Source of the DNA: Clostridium aceticum
GTDB lineage: Bacteria > Bacillota > Clostridia > Peptostreptococcales > Natronincolaceae
Reading direction: 5' to 3'
DNA: 64,000 nt
Assembly: GCF_001042715.1 (NCBI RefSeq)
Contig: NZ_CP009687.1
Span: 1 to 64,000 of the forward strand
A program made the translations under genes and the position numbers. Below, in pieces: positions 24,719 to 33,921 of the stretch; position 1 is the first letter of the stretch, and the number at the start of each line of letters is the position of its first letter. A model generated the notes under the pieces. It was not told the origin of the DNA, did not search any database, and saw only the letters and a program-made list of their open reading frames with translations.

Positions 24719-24876
24719 GCTATTAACTTAAACCATAGTTTGTCATCCTGAGCGGAGCAAAGCGTAGTCGAAGGATCTTAGTATTAGCAGAACTCTTCGT
24801 TATTCCAAGATCCTTCGCTATGCTCAGGATGACAGTTCGAAAGAAATTTGGTAATAAGTGTACTAAGTTAGTGCCT
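24719..24876 (-). repeat. MITE-like palindromic repeat, copy 1
   Basis: About 158 bp. The core is bounded by TGTCATCCTGAGC and GCTCAGGATGACA (24741-24834) and contains a second inverted pair AAGGATCTTAG / CCAAGATCCTT. Flanks carry TTAACTTAAACCATA on one side and a degenerate complement on the other. Read on the minus strand it matches copy 3 (33001-33160) throughout. It has no coding capacity. The remaining gap up to about 25077 holds no gene; TTGACG at 24897-24902 may be part of the serS promoter. Confidence 0.8.
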
Positions 24877-25077
24877 ATGATATTATATCTAAATTATTGA
24901 CGCTAATGATAAACTTTTATACATAGAAGACCACAATAAAAGGAATAGAATTTTTTAATTTACTAATAATAAGCTAATATAAGATAAAAAATATTGAAAA
25001 TAAGGAAAATCTATGGTAAACTAATTTCAAAATATGAATAAAAATCAAGGCAAAGAAAAGAAATAGTAAGCAGGTAG

Positions 25078-26577
<1,500 letters not shown>

Positions 26578-26579
<2 letters not shown>

Positions 26580-26618
26580 TGGAGAGAAAGTTTTTCTTTC
26601 GCTTCCATTGATTTTTTT
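26578..26618 (+). terminator. Terminator after serS
   Basis: AATGGA...GAAAG pairs with CTTTC...TCCATT across TTTTT, followed by a run of seven T. The stem overlaps the serS stop codon. Confidence 0.85.
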
Positions 26619-26653
26619 AAAATTATATGCTAAACTATGTTTTGTGTAAGAAC

Positions 26654-26721
26654 TATACTCTTACATCTGTGACTTAATAAAGCAAGTTTATTGCTTAAAG
26701 CAGTCATACTAAAAGAGTATA
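26654..26721 (+). other. Nested imperfect hairpin between serS and tRNA-Arg
   Basis: Outer arms TATACTCTT / AAGAGTATA (26654-26662 with 26713-26721), middle arms TGACT / AGTCA and inner arms AGCAA / TTGCT with a GTTTA loop stack with near-symmetric internal loops. It may be part of a transcript leader or a structured RNA. No coding frame is seen. Confidence 0.4.
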
Positions 26722-26763
26722 AAGATTTATAATAGCTTTTAAAATAGTTTTCAACAATATTTC

Positions 26764-26801
26764 TTGATCAAATGCTGGTCAATTGGCCGGCATTCGATCA
26801 A
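26764..26801. repeat. Strong inverted repeat upstream of tRNA-Arg
   Basis: TTGATC-A-AATGCTGG (26764-26778) pairs with CCGGCATT-C-GATCAA (26787-26801) around an 8-nt loop, with one mismatch and one G-T pair. No clear T-run follows. It ends 22 bp before the tRNA. Confidence 0.55.
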
Positions 26802-26823
26802 AATTATATATTAAATAATACAT

Positions 26824-26900
26824 GTTTCCGTAGCTCAGTAGGATAGAGCAACTGCCTCCTAAGCAGTAGGCCGCTGGTTCGATTCCAGTCGGGAACACCA
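26824..26900 (+). tRNA. tRNA-Arg (anticodon CCT)
   Basis: A 77-nt cloverleaf with acceptor arms GTTTCCG / CGGGAAC, D-arm AGCTC..GAGC, anticodon stem ACTGC / GCAGT with loop CTCCTAA (anticodon CCT, reads AGG), T-arm CTGG-TTCGATT-CCAG, and an encoded CCA end. Confidence 0.96.
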
Positions 26901-26908
26901 TTTAAATA

Positions 26909-26955
26909 AAAACAAAGTCTGGTAAATATCATTTGTAAGACTTTGTTTTTATTTT
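26909..26955 (+). terminator. Terminator after tRNA-Arg
   Basis: AAAACAAAGTCT (26909-26920) pairs with AGACTTTGTTTT (26938-26949), followed by T-rich sequence. The 17-nt loop is rather large. Confidence 0.8.
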
Positions 26956-27184
26956 GTTGCTATAGAGTAAAAGGACTAGTAGGTCTACAGCCACATGCCT
27001 ATATAGAAGAAGACATTGAATATAGTGGTTATAGAAGGAAGTAATAATAAAAGGCAAAAATGGAATACTTTAATAGTAGGGAAAATCAGATGAAGTGTAG
27101 ACAAACTTTATAGAATAAGCTATAATAGTACAGTGAGTTTGCAAGACTAATTCACTTGTATTAAAGAGGTGGAGGCAAAAGCAA

Positions 27185-27634
27185 GTGGATGAGTATTATA
27201 TGAGACTAGCTCTTGAAGAAGCTAAGAAAGCCTACGACAAAGGGGAAGTACCTATTGGTGCTGTTGTTGTAAGAAAAGGTGAAGTGATTGCCACAGGCTA
27301 CAATTTGAGAGAAACGCTAAAAGAATCTATTGCCCATGCAGAAATAATTGCCATCAAAGAGGCTTGTAAAAAAGCTGGAGGGTGGAGGTTGACAGAGAGT
27401 ACGATTTATGTTACAATAGAACCCTGTCCCATGTGTGCAGGTGCTATATTGCAAAGCAGAATTGACAGAGTTGTCATTGGAGCGATGGACCCTAAAGCAG
27501 GAGCTTGCGGATCTATAGTAAATCTTTTAGATAATAAAGCTTTTAATCACCAATCAGAAGTAGTAATAGGAGTACTAAAAGAAGAATGTTCTAGTATAAT
27601 GAAGACATTTTTTAAAACCTTAAGAAAAAAATAA
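27185..27634 (+). CDS. tadA: tRNA-specific adenosine deaminase TadA
   Basis: Zinc deaminase converting A34 of tRNA-Arg(ACG) to inosine. It has 149 residues; the active-site motif is H51-A-E53 with PCPMC supplying zinc ligands C81 and C84. The start is GTG, nine bases after GGAGG; the ATG overlapping it is out of frame. It lies between a tRNA-Arg and a tRNA-Ser gene, though its substrate tRNA-Arg(ACG) is not the one encoded next door. Confidence 0.95.
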   Translation: MDEYYMRLALEEAKKAYDKGEVPIGAVVVRKGEVIATGYNLRETLKESIAHAEIIAIKEACKKAGGWRLTESTIYVTIEPCPMCAGAILQSRIDRVVIGAMDPKAGACGSIVNLLDNKAFNHQSEVVIGVLKEECSSIMKTFFKTLRKK

Positions 27635-27645
27635 ATAAAATAAAT

Positions 27646-27734
27646 GGAGAGGTGTCCGAGTTGGCTAAGGGGCACGCCTGGAAAGCGTGTAAGGCCGAAA
27701 GGCCCCGCGGGTTCGAGTCCCGCTCTCTCCGCCA
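27646..27734 (+). tRNA. tRNA-Ser (anticodon GGA)
   Basis: An 89-nt class II tRNA with acceptor GGAGAGG / CTCTCC, anticodon loop CTGGAAA (anticodon GGA, reads TCC and TCT), a long variable arm (GGCCGAAAGGCC) and encoded CCA. Its anticodon matches the TCC specifier of the serS T-box. Confidence 0.97.
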
Positions 27735-27753
27735 TTAAAAAGTTTATAAGTTT

Positions 27754-28020
27754 GCTGTGCTAGACGGGAAGGTAGCGGTGTCCTGTAACCTGCAATCCGC
27801 TATAGCAGGGTTGAAGTCCTCTTAGAGGTATATTGGTTGTAGGGCTGGCTTAGGTAAGTGATGATGATAGTTGGGTCCTACGCAACGGAAAGTCATGAAC
27901 CCCGCCAGGTCCGGAAGGAAGCAACGGTAAGTGATCCCTTTCGTGTGCCGTGGGGTAGCCTAACTTGAGTTAACTGCTTGAGTAACGCCTATGACGGTAT
28001 GTCGAAGAGAGGTGCACAGC
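27754..28020 (+). ncRNA. ffs: Signal recognition particle RNA, long Gram-positive form
   Basis: About 267 nt. The conserved SRP54-binding hairpin is clear (CCAGGTCCGGAAGGAAGCA with the partner GGGGTAGCCTAACTTG region), and the 5' and 3' ends pair through GCTGTGC / GCACAGC. The extra 5' portion indicates the Alu-domain-containing long form typical of Bacillus and many Clostridia. It forms the targeting particle with Ffh for membrane-protein insertion. Confidence 0.93.
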
Positions 28021-28036
28021 TTAAAATTTAAATATA

Positions 28037-28067
28037 AAACATGAGACTAAATCTCATGTTTTTTTAT
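28037..28067 (+). terminator. Terminator after SRP RNA
   Basis: AAACATGAGA pairs with TCTCATGTTT around a 5-nt loop, followed by a T-run. The following 160 bp to yedF show no gene. Confidence 0.9.
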
Positions 28068-28227
28068 AATATTTTTTAATAATTTCTTGGCTACTAATAG
28101 AAAAATTAAATAATAGGTTGGGTACAATAGATTGAAGACAAATATTTCAACTGATATACTTAAATAGATACTAATTAGGTATTGAAGGTTATGTCTGTTC
28201 TAATAAAATATATTTGGAGGAATGAAA

Positions 28228-28830
28228 ATGTTTAAAGAAGTAGATGCAAGGGGTATGAACTGTCCGCTGCCAGTCATTAATACAAAAAAGGCTTTAGAGT
28301 CCATTGATACCGGTAAGATTACTACTATTGTTGATAATGAAGTAGCAAAGGAAAATATATCAAAATTAGCAAAAAGCTTAGATTTAAAGGTAGACATTCA
28401 AGAAAATCAAGGTACTTATTATATAGATATTTTTAAGGATCATCATCTTCATCAAACTACTTCTATGGACATACAATGCGATATAAATGCTAAAAAAGAC
28501 TTAGTAATACTAATTTCTAAGGATCGTTTAGGAGAAGGCTGTGAAGAGTTAGGAAAGTTGTTAATGAAAGGCTATATTTATACACTAACAGAGGTAACCC
28601 CGCTGCCTAAGGCCATTTTATTTCTAAATAGTGGTGTTAACCTAGTAGTAGAAGGTTCTGAAGTAATAGAACACCTAAGAAAGCTAGAGGCTAACGGTGT
28701 AGAAATACTATCCTGTGGTACCTGCTTAGACTACTTTAAAATAAAAAACAAATTAGTAGTTGGTGGGATTAGCAATATGTATACAATTGTTGAGAAACTT
28801 AATGGTGCTAAAAATACACTGAAACTGTAG
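28228..28830 (+). CDS. yedF: YedF-type sulfurtransferase-like protein (TusA + DsrE-like domains)
   Basis: A 200-residue two-domain protein. The N-terminal TusA/SirA domain carries DARGMNCPLPVINTKKAL with C12 in the CPxP motif used for persulfide relay. The C-terminal part is DsrE-like with SCGTCLDYF near the end. The architecture is annotated as YedF and linked to selenium or sulfur metabolism. Start chosen at 28228, seven bases after GGAGG; the ATG at 28222 is too close to that site. It is followed 13 bp later by a DUF3343 gene. Confidence 0.88.
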   Translation: MFKEVDARGMNCPLPVINTKKALESIDTGKITTIVDNEVAKENISKLAKSLDLKVDIQENQGTYYIDIFKDHHLHQTTSMDIQCDINAKKDLVILISKDRLGEGCEELGKLLMKGYIYTLTEVTPLPKAILFLNSGVNLVVEGSEVIEHLRKLEANGVEILSCGTCLDYFKIKNKLVVGGISNMYTIVEKLNGAKNTLKL

Positions 28831-28843
28831 CAGGGAGGACAAA

Positions 28844-29107
28844 ATGAAGATTCAGGAAATGTATGTAATTGTATTTGAATCAACCCATTACGCCATAGCA
28901 GCAGAAAAACTTTTAAAACAAAAAAACTATCAGTTTGATACAATACCTACCCCTAGGGAGATTACCGCTAACTGTGGTTTATCTATTATGTTTAATGAAA
29001 ATCTAGGTCATATAAAAAAAGACATAGAAGAAAGCAATATTAAAATAAAAGGTATTTATGAAATTAAAAAGACAGCTAAGGAAAAAAAAGTAACGGAAAT
29101 TAACTAA
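28844..29107 (+). CDS. DUF3343 protein, putative Se/S carrier
   Basis: An 87-residue protein of the DUF3343 type: it opens YVIVFESTHYAIAAEKLLK, has a TPREITANCGLSIMF segment with a single conserved cysteine in CGLS, and ends in a lysine-rich tail. The family has been proposed to carry selenium or sulfur and often adjoins YedF or SelD/NifS-type genes. Here it follows yedF closely, behind AGGGAGGA. The exact chemistry is not established by the sequence. Confidence 0.8.
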   Translation: MKIQEMYVIVFESTHYAIAAEKLLKQKNYQFDTIPTPREITANCGLSIMFNENLGHIKKDIEESNIKIKGIYEIKKTAKEKKVTEIN

Positions 29108-29119
29108 GGAGAGTTAAAA

Positions 29120-29992
29120 ATGTTTTTACTTGTTCATCGTATTGAAACCTCTTTAAGAGAAACCTTTGAGTTCTTAAGAAACCCAGAACAGCTTACAAAA
29201 TTTTTAGGACTTTTTTTAAATATTATATTTACTTTAATAATAGCTAAAATAAGTATAAAAATAATACATTCTATTGTAAATAAGTTTTTTCAATCTCAAA
29301 AAAATCTAAAGCTTAAAGTTGATGCTGCTCGTATGGAAACGCTGAAGGGTTTAATAAAGAGTATGGTGAAGTATATCATTTATTTTATAGCTTTTACCTC
29401 TATCATAAAATCCTTTGGCGTAGAGGTTGGAGCATTAATTGCTACTGCCGGGATTGGAGGCTTAGCTTTTGGTTTTGGTGCTCAGAATTTAGTTCGTGAT
29501 ATAATCACAGGCTTCTTTATTTTATTTGAAGATCAGTTTTCTGTAGGAGATTATGTAGATGTAGATGGTATTGGAGGAATTATAGAGGAGATGGCCCTAA
29601 GGGTTACAAAAATACGAGATTTTAATGGAGATTTACACATCGTCCCCAATGGAGAGATTAAAAAAGTAACAAATAAAAGCACTGGAAAAATGAGGGCATG
29701 GGTAAATATGTCTATTGCTTATGAAGAAGATATAGATCATGCTATAAAAATATTAAATGAAGCTAGCGAAACTTTAAAAAATGAAAACTCTAACATCATA
29801 GAAGGACCTACAGTATTGGGAGTAACAGATTTAGGTGATTCAGAGGTAGTTATATCAGTGATTGCTAAAACTGTGCCTATGGAACAGTGGGCTACAGAGA
29901 GATTGATGCGAAAAACTTTTAAGCAAGCTTTTGATAAGCATGGTATAGAGATTCCTTATCCTAGAAGGGTTGTTATAAATAAAACACCATAA
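29120..29992 (+). CDS. mscS: Small-conductance mechanosensitive channel, MscS family
   Basis: A 290-residue channel subunit that opens on membrane tension to release solutes. Three hydrophobic segments lie at about residues 22-45, 75-98 and 105-130; the third is the glycine/alanine-rich pore helix (GALIATAGIGGLAFGFGAQN). The signature LVRDIITGFFILFEDQFSVGDYVDV follows, then the beta and alpha-beta vestibule domains. It starts 12 bp after the DUF3343 gene, behind AAGGAGAG. Confidence 0.94.
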   Translation: MFLLVHRIETSLRETFEFLRNPEQLTKFLGLFLNIIFTLIIAKISIKIIHSIVNKFFQSQKNLKLKVDAARMETLKGLIKSMVKYIIYFIAFTSIIKSFGVEVGALIATAGIGGLAFGFGAQNLVRDIITGFFILFEDQFSVGDYVDVDGIGGIIEEMALRVTKIRDFNGDLHIVPNGEIKKVTNKSTGKMRAWVNMSIAYEEDIDHAIKILNEASETLKNENSNIIEGPTVLGVTDLGDSEVVISVIAKTVPMEQWATERLMRKTFKQAFDKHGIEIPYPRRVVINKTP

Positions 29993-30021
29993 AGATAAAG
30001 AGAAAGGTAGGTGTTGAGGAT

Positions 30022-30213
30022 ATGCCTATGGATTTAAAAGTAGGAGATCTAGTTGAACTAAAAAAACAACATCCCTGTGGCAGTAACAATTTTGAAATTG
30101 TAAGAACAGGAGCAGACTTTAGAATTAAGTGTACGGGTTGTGAGAGACAGCTATGGATACCTAGATCAAATCTGGAGAGAAGAATTAAGAAAATTATAAG
30201 TAAAGTAGATTAA
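30022..30213 (+). CDS. DUF951 family protein
   Basis: A small conserved Firmicutes protein of 63 residues: LKVGDLVELKKQHPCGSNNFEIVRTGADFRIKC, with cysteines in HPCG and in KCTGCERQLWIPRSNLERR. The DUF951 family is thought to be nucleic-acid-associated, but a function is not proven. GAGGA is best spaced for the ATG at 30028, which would shorten the protein by two residues; 30022 is the upper limit. Confidence 0.85.
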   Translation: MPMDLKVGDLVELKKQHPCGSNNFEIVRTGADFRIKCTGCERQLWIPRSNLERRIKKIISKVD

Positions 30214-30231
30214 AATAAACACAAAAAAGTC

Positions 30232-30256
30232 GCGAGTGGTTTTGTAAACCACTCGC
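30232..30256. terminator. Hairpin after the DUF951 gene
   Basis: GCGAGTGGTTT pairs perfectly with AAACCACTCGC around a TGT loop. The T-rich tail is weak on the + strand, but a run of A precedes it, so it would terminate better in the minus direction. Confidence 0.6.
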
Positions 30257-30280
30257 TTCTATTGTAAGGGGGAGATTGGG

Positions 30281-30337
30281 ATGAATAAAATGTTGTATTG
30301 TGGGGGCTATCTACTAATAGGATTGCCACCAAAGTAA
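30281..30337 (+). CDS. Possible 18-residue peptide ORF
   Basis: An ATG five bases after AAGGGGGAG opens a frame of 18 codons (MNKMLYCGGYLLIGLPPK). The strong ribosome site is the main support. The length is too short to judge coding potential. Confidence 0.25.
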   Translation: MNKMLYCGGYLLIGLPPK

Positions 30338-30401
30338 AAAGATATACAATAAATTAGAAAAAATATAAAAAATATTTATATTGCCTAGTTTACAAATCAT
30401 A

Positions 30402-30510
30402 GGAGTTAATTTAATACAATTATTACCAAAATCCTCTTGAACTGTCATCCTTCGACTCTGCTTTGCTCCACTCGGGATGACAAATTATGATTTAAGTTAA
30501 CGCCAATGGA
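30402..30510 (+). repeat. MITE-like palindromic repeat, copy 2 (internally deleted)
   Basis: It shares both outer flanks with copy 3 (TTAAT..AATTATTACCAAAAT..GAACTGTCATCC on the left; GGGATGACAAATTATG then TTTAAGTTAACGC on the right), but the centre is about 50 bp shorter, leaving a single hairpin arm region with CTTTGCTCCACTCGGGATGACA. The rest of the 30.2-30.65 kb gap holds only the small ORF, this repeat and the rpsF promoter and leader. Confidence 0.75.
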
Positions 30511-30546
30511 TTTACGAATAGAATTCTCTATAATACAAAAAAATAT

Positions 30547-30575
30547 TTGCAAATAATATAGCAAAGTGATATAAT
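30547..30575 (+). promoter_or_regulatory. rpsF operon promoter
   Basis: TTGCAA (30547-30552), a 17-bp spacer and a perfect TATAAT (30570-30575). It would start a leader of about 70 nt before rpsF. Confidence 0.85.
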
Positions 30576-30602
30576 AGCATAATGTGATGAGAAAAGTCAT
30601 TT

Positions 30603-30640
30603 CTCTGCCCTGTAAAAACAGGGCCGCTAAAGTCCAGAGG
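30603..30640 (+). promoter_or_regulatory. S6:S18 autoregulatory leader (rpsF motif)
   Basis: A stem formed by CTCTG (30603-30607) and CAGAG (30635-30639) encloses an inner hairpin CCCTG / CAGGG, after which an unpaired CCG occurs. This is the arrangement known from bacterial rpsF leaders bound by the S6:S18 complex. The 3' arm runs into the ribosome site AGGGAGGTG, so binding would repress translation of rpsF-ssb-rpsR. Confidence 0.8.
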
Positions 30641-30651
30641 GAGGTGAAATT

Positions 30652-30936
30652 ATGAATAAATATGAGTTACTTTGTATTTTTGCACCAAATACAGAGGAAG
30701 AAAAAAGAACTCAGCTATTAGACAAGTTCAAAGGAATTGTTGAAACTGATGGTGAAGTTGAAAATATTGATGAGTGGGGATTAAGAAAATTAGCCTATGA
30801 AATCGATAAAGTAAAAGAAGGATACTATGTTTTAGTAAACTTTGCTACGAATCCTGATGTTCCAAAGGAACTTGATAGAAATCTAAAAATCGCTGATGAA
30901 GTAATTCGTCATATGATTATTAGAATAGAAGAATAA
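30652..30936 (+). CDS. rpsF: 30S ribosomal protein S6
   Basis: A 94-residue small-subunit protein that pairs with S18 on the 30S platform. It opens [18 protein letters not shown] and has the typical [25 protein letters not shown] and the closing [17 protein letters not shown]. First gene of the conserved rpsF-ssb-rpsR operon. Confidence 0.99.
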   Translation: MNKYELLCIFAPNTEEEKRTQLLDKFKGIVETDGEVENIDEWGLRKLAYEIDKVKEGYYVLVNFATNPDVPKELDRNLKIADEVIRHMIIRIEE

Positions 30937-30958
30937 TAACAAAACTGGTGGTGTAAAT

Positions 30959-31384
30959 ATGAATAGTGTTGTTTTAATTGGACGCCTTGCAAGAGACCCA
31001 GAATTACGTTTTACTGCAAGCGGAAAAGCTGTAGCCACCTTTAGTATTGCAGTGAATAGACCTTTTTCAAAAACAAACGAAGCAGATTTTTTTAACATAG
31101 TAGTATGGGGAAAAACTGCGGAAAACTGTGCAAATTACTTAGCTAAAGGAAGATTAGTAGGGATTGAAGGTAGACTCCAATCTAGATCTTATGAAAACCA
31201 AGCTGGTGAGAAAAAGTATGTTACAGAAGTTGTAGCAAACCAAGTAGAGTTTTTGGAATGGGGAAATAAAGAAAACAAGACGAATAATAACAGTTCATCT
31301 GATAGAACAGATGAGTTTGGAAGTGTAGATATAGATTTAGATGATTTTCAAGCTATTGATGAAGAAGATGGCGTTCCATTCTAA
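30959..31384 (+). CDS. ssb: Single-stranded DNA-binding protein
   Basis: OB-fold protein of 141 residues protecting single-stranded DNA in replication and repair. It starts [17 protein letters not shown] and has FSIAVNRPF and [15 protein letters not shown] polar linker of about 30 residues leads to the acidic tip EEDGVPF that recruits partner enzymes. Ribosome site TGGTGG. Lies between rpsF and rpsR as in most Firmicutes. Confidence 0.99.
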   Translation: MNSVVLIGRLARDPELRFTASGKAVATFSIAVNRPFSKTNEADFFNIVVWGKTAENCANYLAKGRLVGIEGRLQSRSYENQAGEKKYVTEVVANQVEFLEWGNKENKTNNNSSSDRTDEFGSVDIDLDDFQAIDEEDGVPF

Positions 31385-31402
31385 AAAGAAGGAGGGAGTA
31401 GA

Positions 31403-31636
31403 ATGGTTAATAACAGAAGAAAGCGTAAAAGTAAGAAAAAGATTTGTGCTTTTTGTGCAGATAAAAATAATCGTATAGAGTACAAAGAGATACAAAAACT
31501 TAAAAAATACATTACTGAAAGAGGCAAAATATTGCCTAGAAGAATCTCTGGAAACTGTGCAATTCATCAAAGAGATTTAACAATAGCTATTAAAAGAGCT
31601 AGACATATGGCATTACTACCATATACAGTGGAGTAA
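31403..31636 (+). CDS. rpsR: 30S ribosomal protein S18
   Basis: A 77-residue protein of the 30S platform. The N-terminal basic block with [19 protein letters not shown] is the cysteine-containing (C+) S18 form; [34 protein letters not shown] is diagnostic. Ribosome site AGGAGGGAG. Last gene of the operon. Confidence 0.99.
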   Translation: MVNNRRKRKSKKKICAFCADKNNRIEYKEIQKLKKYITERGKILPRRISGNCAIHQRDLTIAIKRARHMALLPYTVE

Positions 31637-31641
31637 ATATA

Positions 31642-31672
31642 AAAGAAGTAGCAAAAGCTACTTCTTTTTTTA
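31642..31672 (+). terminator. Terminator after rpsR
   Basis: AAGAAGTAGC pairs with GCTACTTCTT around AAAA, followed by T-residues. The next 240 bp are very AT-rich and show no gene. Confidence 0.93.
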
Positions 31673-31910
31673 TACTTATGAATACTTTGTATACGACATA
31701 CGACCTGCATTTTATTAAGCTTTATAGCCAATTATCTATGTATAAGTTACAATAAAATTTTTACGACTTAGTGTGATATAGCGTATGCAACATATTTACT
31801 ACAATTTATATAAAAAGATTTTTTTATAATATATCTTTATATTGATTAATATATATAACTTATAAATATTTTTTGAAACAACCTAAAAACCTACATTAGG
31901 GGGACAAGAA

Positions 31911-32993
31911 ATGGTGATTAAAAAAAATAGGTTCTTTATATTAATTGTCTTTATATTTATTAATTTTTCTTTTTTTTCCTTTGCCAACGAAGAGTTTCAT
32001 AAGGAAGACTATGAAAAAGTAAGAGCAATTGTTGTACGGGAAGATGTTATACAAGACCATCAACTTCAAGTACAAATAGTGGAGGCTAGATTATTAGAGG
32101 GACCACTTAAAGGTTATTTAGTGCAATTCAAACATCCACTAGTAGAAGGTTCTAAATATAATATACCTTTACATAAAGATATGAAGATTTTTTTAACAGT
32201 ACATACTAGAAATAATGAGTTAGTGGCAGTAGGGTTTATCGATGTTGTGAGAGATTATCACTTAAAAGTAGTGTTTTTTTTATTTGTTGCACTATTAATT
32301 TTATTTGGAGGGTTTAAAGGAGTAAGATCCTTCATTGCACTATTAATTACAGCTTTTTGTATTATTTATATTTTTATTCCATTGATACTAAAGGGACACA
32401 ACTTTATTTTATCTAGTATTATTGTAAGTTTTATTATTGTTATTACTAGTTTTATTCTTATTAGCGGATTTACCCGTAAAAGTTTAAGTGCTATTATGGG
32501 AACGATAGGGGGAACAATCACATCGGCTATTTTAGCAATATACTTTGGGAATAAAATATATCTTACAGGAATATCAGATGAAATGTTAGAGATGCTTGTT
32601 GCCTACTCTTCTTATTCAATTGATTATAGGGGTCTATTATATAGTGGAATAATTATTGGTGCACTGGGGGCAGTGATGGACGTTAGTATGACAATTACTT
32701 CTATTATTTATGAAATAAAAAGCAAAACCCCTAAAATAAGAATGAGAACTTTATTTTTTTCAGGGTTGTCGGTAGGAAGAGACATTATGGCTACTATGAC
32801 AAATACATTAATTCTTGCTTATGTAGGAACATCGCTACCTCTTTTATTGATTTTCATTTTTAGTGATATGAATTTTACTGATATTATTAATTCTCAGTAT
32901 ATCGCTTCAGAAATCATAAGGTCTCTATGCGGAAGTATTGGTCTAATTATGACAATCCCTATTACCTCTGTTGTAGCAGCGATTAATAGTTAA
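31911..32993 (+). CDS. YibE/F-like membrane protein
   Basis: A 360-residue protein with an N-terminal signal-like hydrophobic segment (FFILIVFIFINFSFFSFA), an extracytoplasmic stretch of about 95 residues, and then some seven hydrophobic segments. YibE/F features include VVFFLFVALLILFGGFKG, GTIGGTITSAILAIYFG and the polar GALGAVMDVSMTITSIIYE, plus GLSVGRDIMATMTNTLILAY. The family is an uncharacterised transporter-like group. Ribosome site TAGGGGGAC. It appears monocistronic. Confidence 0.85.
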   Translation: MVIKKNRFFILIVFIFINFSFFSFANEEFHKEDYEKVRAIVVREDVIQDHQLQVQIVEARLLEGPLKGYLVQFKHPLVEGSKYNIPLHKDMKIFLTVHTRNNELVAVGFIDVVRDYHLKVVFFLFVALLILFGGFKGVRSFIALLITAFCIIYIFIPLILKGHNFILSSIIVSFIIVITSFILISGFTRKSLSAIMGTIGGTITSAILAIYFGNKIYLTGISDEMLEMLVAYSSYSIDYRGLLYSGIIIGALGAVMDVSMTITSIIYEIKSKTPKIRMRTLFFSGLSVGRDIMATMTNTLILAYVGTSLPLLLIFIFSDMNFTDIINSQYIASEIIRSLCGSIGLIMTIPITSVVAAINS

Positions 32994-33000
32994 GTCATAG

Positions 33001-33160
33001 TCATTAACTTAACACAATTATTACTAAAATTCTCTCGAACTGTCATCCTGAGGGTAGCGAAGGATCTTGGAATAACGAAGAACTTTTCTAATACTAAGAT
33101 CCTTCGACTTCGCTTTGCTCCGCTCAGGATGACAAATTATGGTTTAAGTTAACGCTAATG
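33001..33160 (+). repeat. MITE-like palindromic repeat, copy 3
   Basis: Full-length copy of about 160 bp with TTAACTTAA and TTAAGTTAA near its ends, core arms TGTCATCCTGAG (33041-33052) and CTCAGGATGACA (33123-33134), and inner arms around GATCTT / AAGATC. It begins 7 bp after the YibE/F gene stop. Confidence 0.8.
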
Positions 33161-33275
33161 ATAGTTAAGTTAAATGATAAAAAGTCAGCAGGAAGTAGTA
33201 ACTGCGAAGTAGAATATAAAAAAAATAGGTTGGAACAATATAGTAAATATCTTGATTAACAAAGGAGAGGAATAT

Positions 33276-33692
33276 ATGAGTTATGTAGTTGCTGGAGATA
33301 AAATTGTAAACAGTGAAGATATTTTAAAGGAAATTATCAAGGAATTTGAGTTTAAGGAAGTAAAAGATTTAAGTAAAGGTTCTAAAAGAGAGGACACTTT
33401 AATATATAAAATTATACAAGAAGAAGAGGGCTTAAAAGAACAACTAAACTTAGAAGAAATGGCAGAAGACCTAAGTCCAGAAGAAATTGTAGAAGAATTA
33501 ATGGCATTGGCAGATGAAAATATAGTTTTTATTGAAGATGTCATTCCTGAGGGATTTATTTGCTACGGATACTCTTATCATTACGATGAAGGATTAAAAG
33601 AGGTAGAGTCTATTTTTGTAGCTATAGATGAAAATGTTGGAGAAAAAAAGCTGAAGGAAGTAGTAAATAGAATACTAAACTCTGTAGGTTAG
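33276..33692 (+). CDS. Hypothetical acidic protein
   Basis: A 138-residue protein rich in glutamate and lysine; no cysteine pair, signal or membrane segment. The central LNLEEMAEDLSPEEIVEELMALADEN is helical and acidic, and the C-terminal third looks alpha/beta (ESIFVAIDENVGEKKLKEVV). I do not recognise a family. Start at ATG 33276 behind AAAGGAGAGG; the frame is open back to a TTG at 33252 but that lies ahead of the ribosome site. Confidence 0.7.
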   Translation: MSYVVAGDKIVNSEDILKEIIKEFEFKEVKDLSKGSKREDTLIYKIIQEEEGLKEQLNLEEMAEDLSPEEIVEELMALADENIVFIEDVIPEGFICYGYSYHYDEGLKEVESIFVAIDENVGEKKLKEVVNRILNSVG

Positions 33693-33710
33693 AAAGTAAG
33701 TTAAAAAAAT

Positions 33711-33748
33711 AAAATTCCCTAAAGACTACTTTAAGGGAATTTTATCTT
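33711..33748 (+). terminator. Terminator after the acidic hypothetical gene
   Basis: AAAATTCCCT (33711-33720) pairs with AGGGAATTTT (33734-33743), with inner AAAG/CTTT pairing. The tail is short in T. A further GCTTTA/TAAAGC hairpin with a T-run follows near 33755-33800. Confidence 0.7.
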
Positions 33749-33921
33749 AAGAAAGGCTTTAAATGAAAACTTAAGGTAAAGCTTTAAAGGCTTTTTTTCT
33801 AAAAAGAAAAAAGAAGAAATATTAAAAATATCGCTAAAATGTTTGAAATATTCTAAAATTTCTGTTTTAATAGTAATAAGGTAAGTTTAAATGTTATTAT
33901 TTTGAAAGGGGAGAATAGAAG

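Noticed and set aside
26956-27045. A short open stretch (GLVGLQPHAYIEEDIEYSGY) before tadA that looks like the end of a protein
   Set aside because: No start codon, no ribosome site and stops close upstream in a terminator; too short to call a pseudogene.
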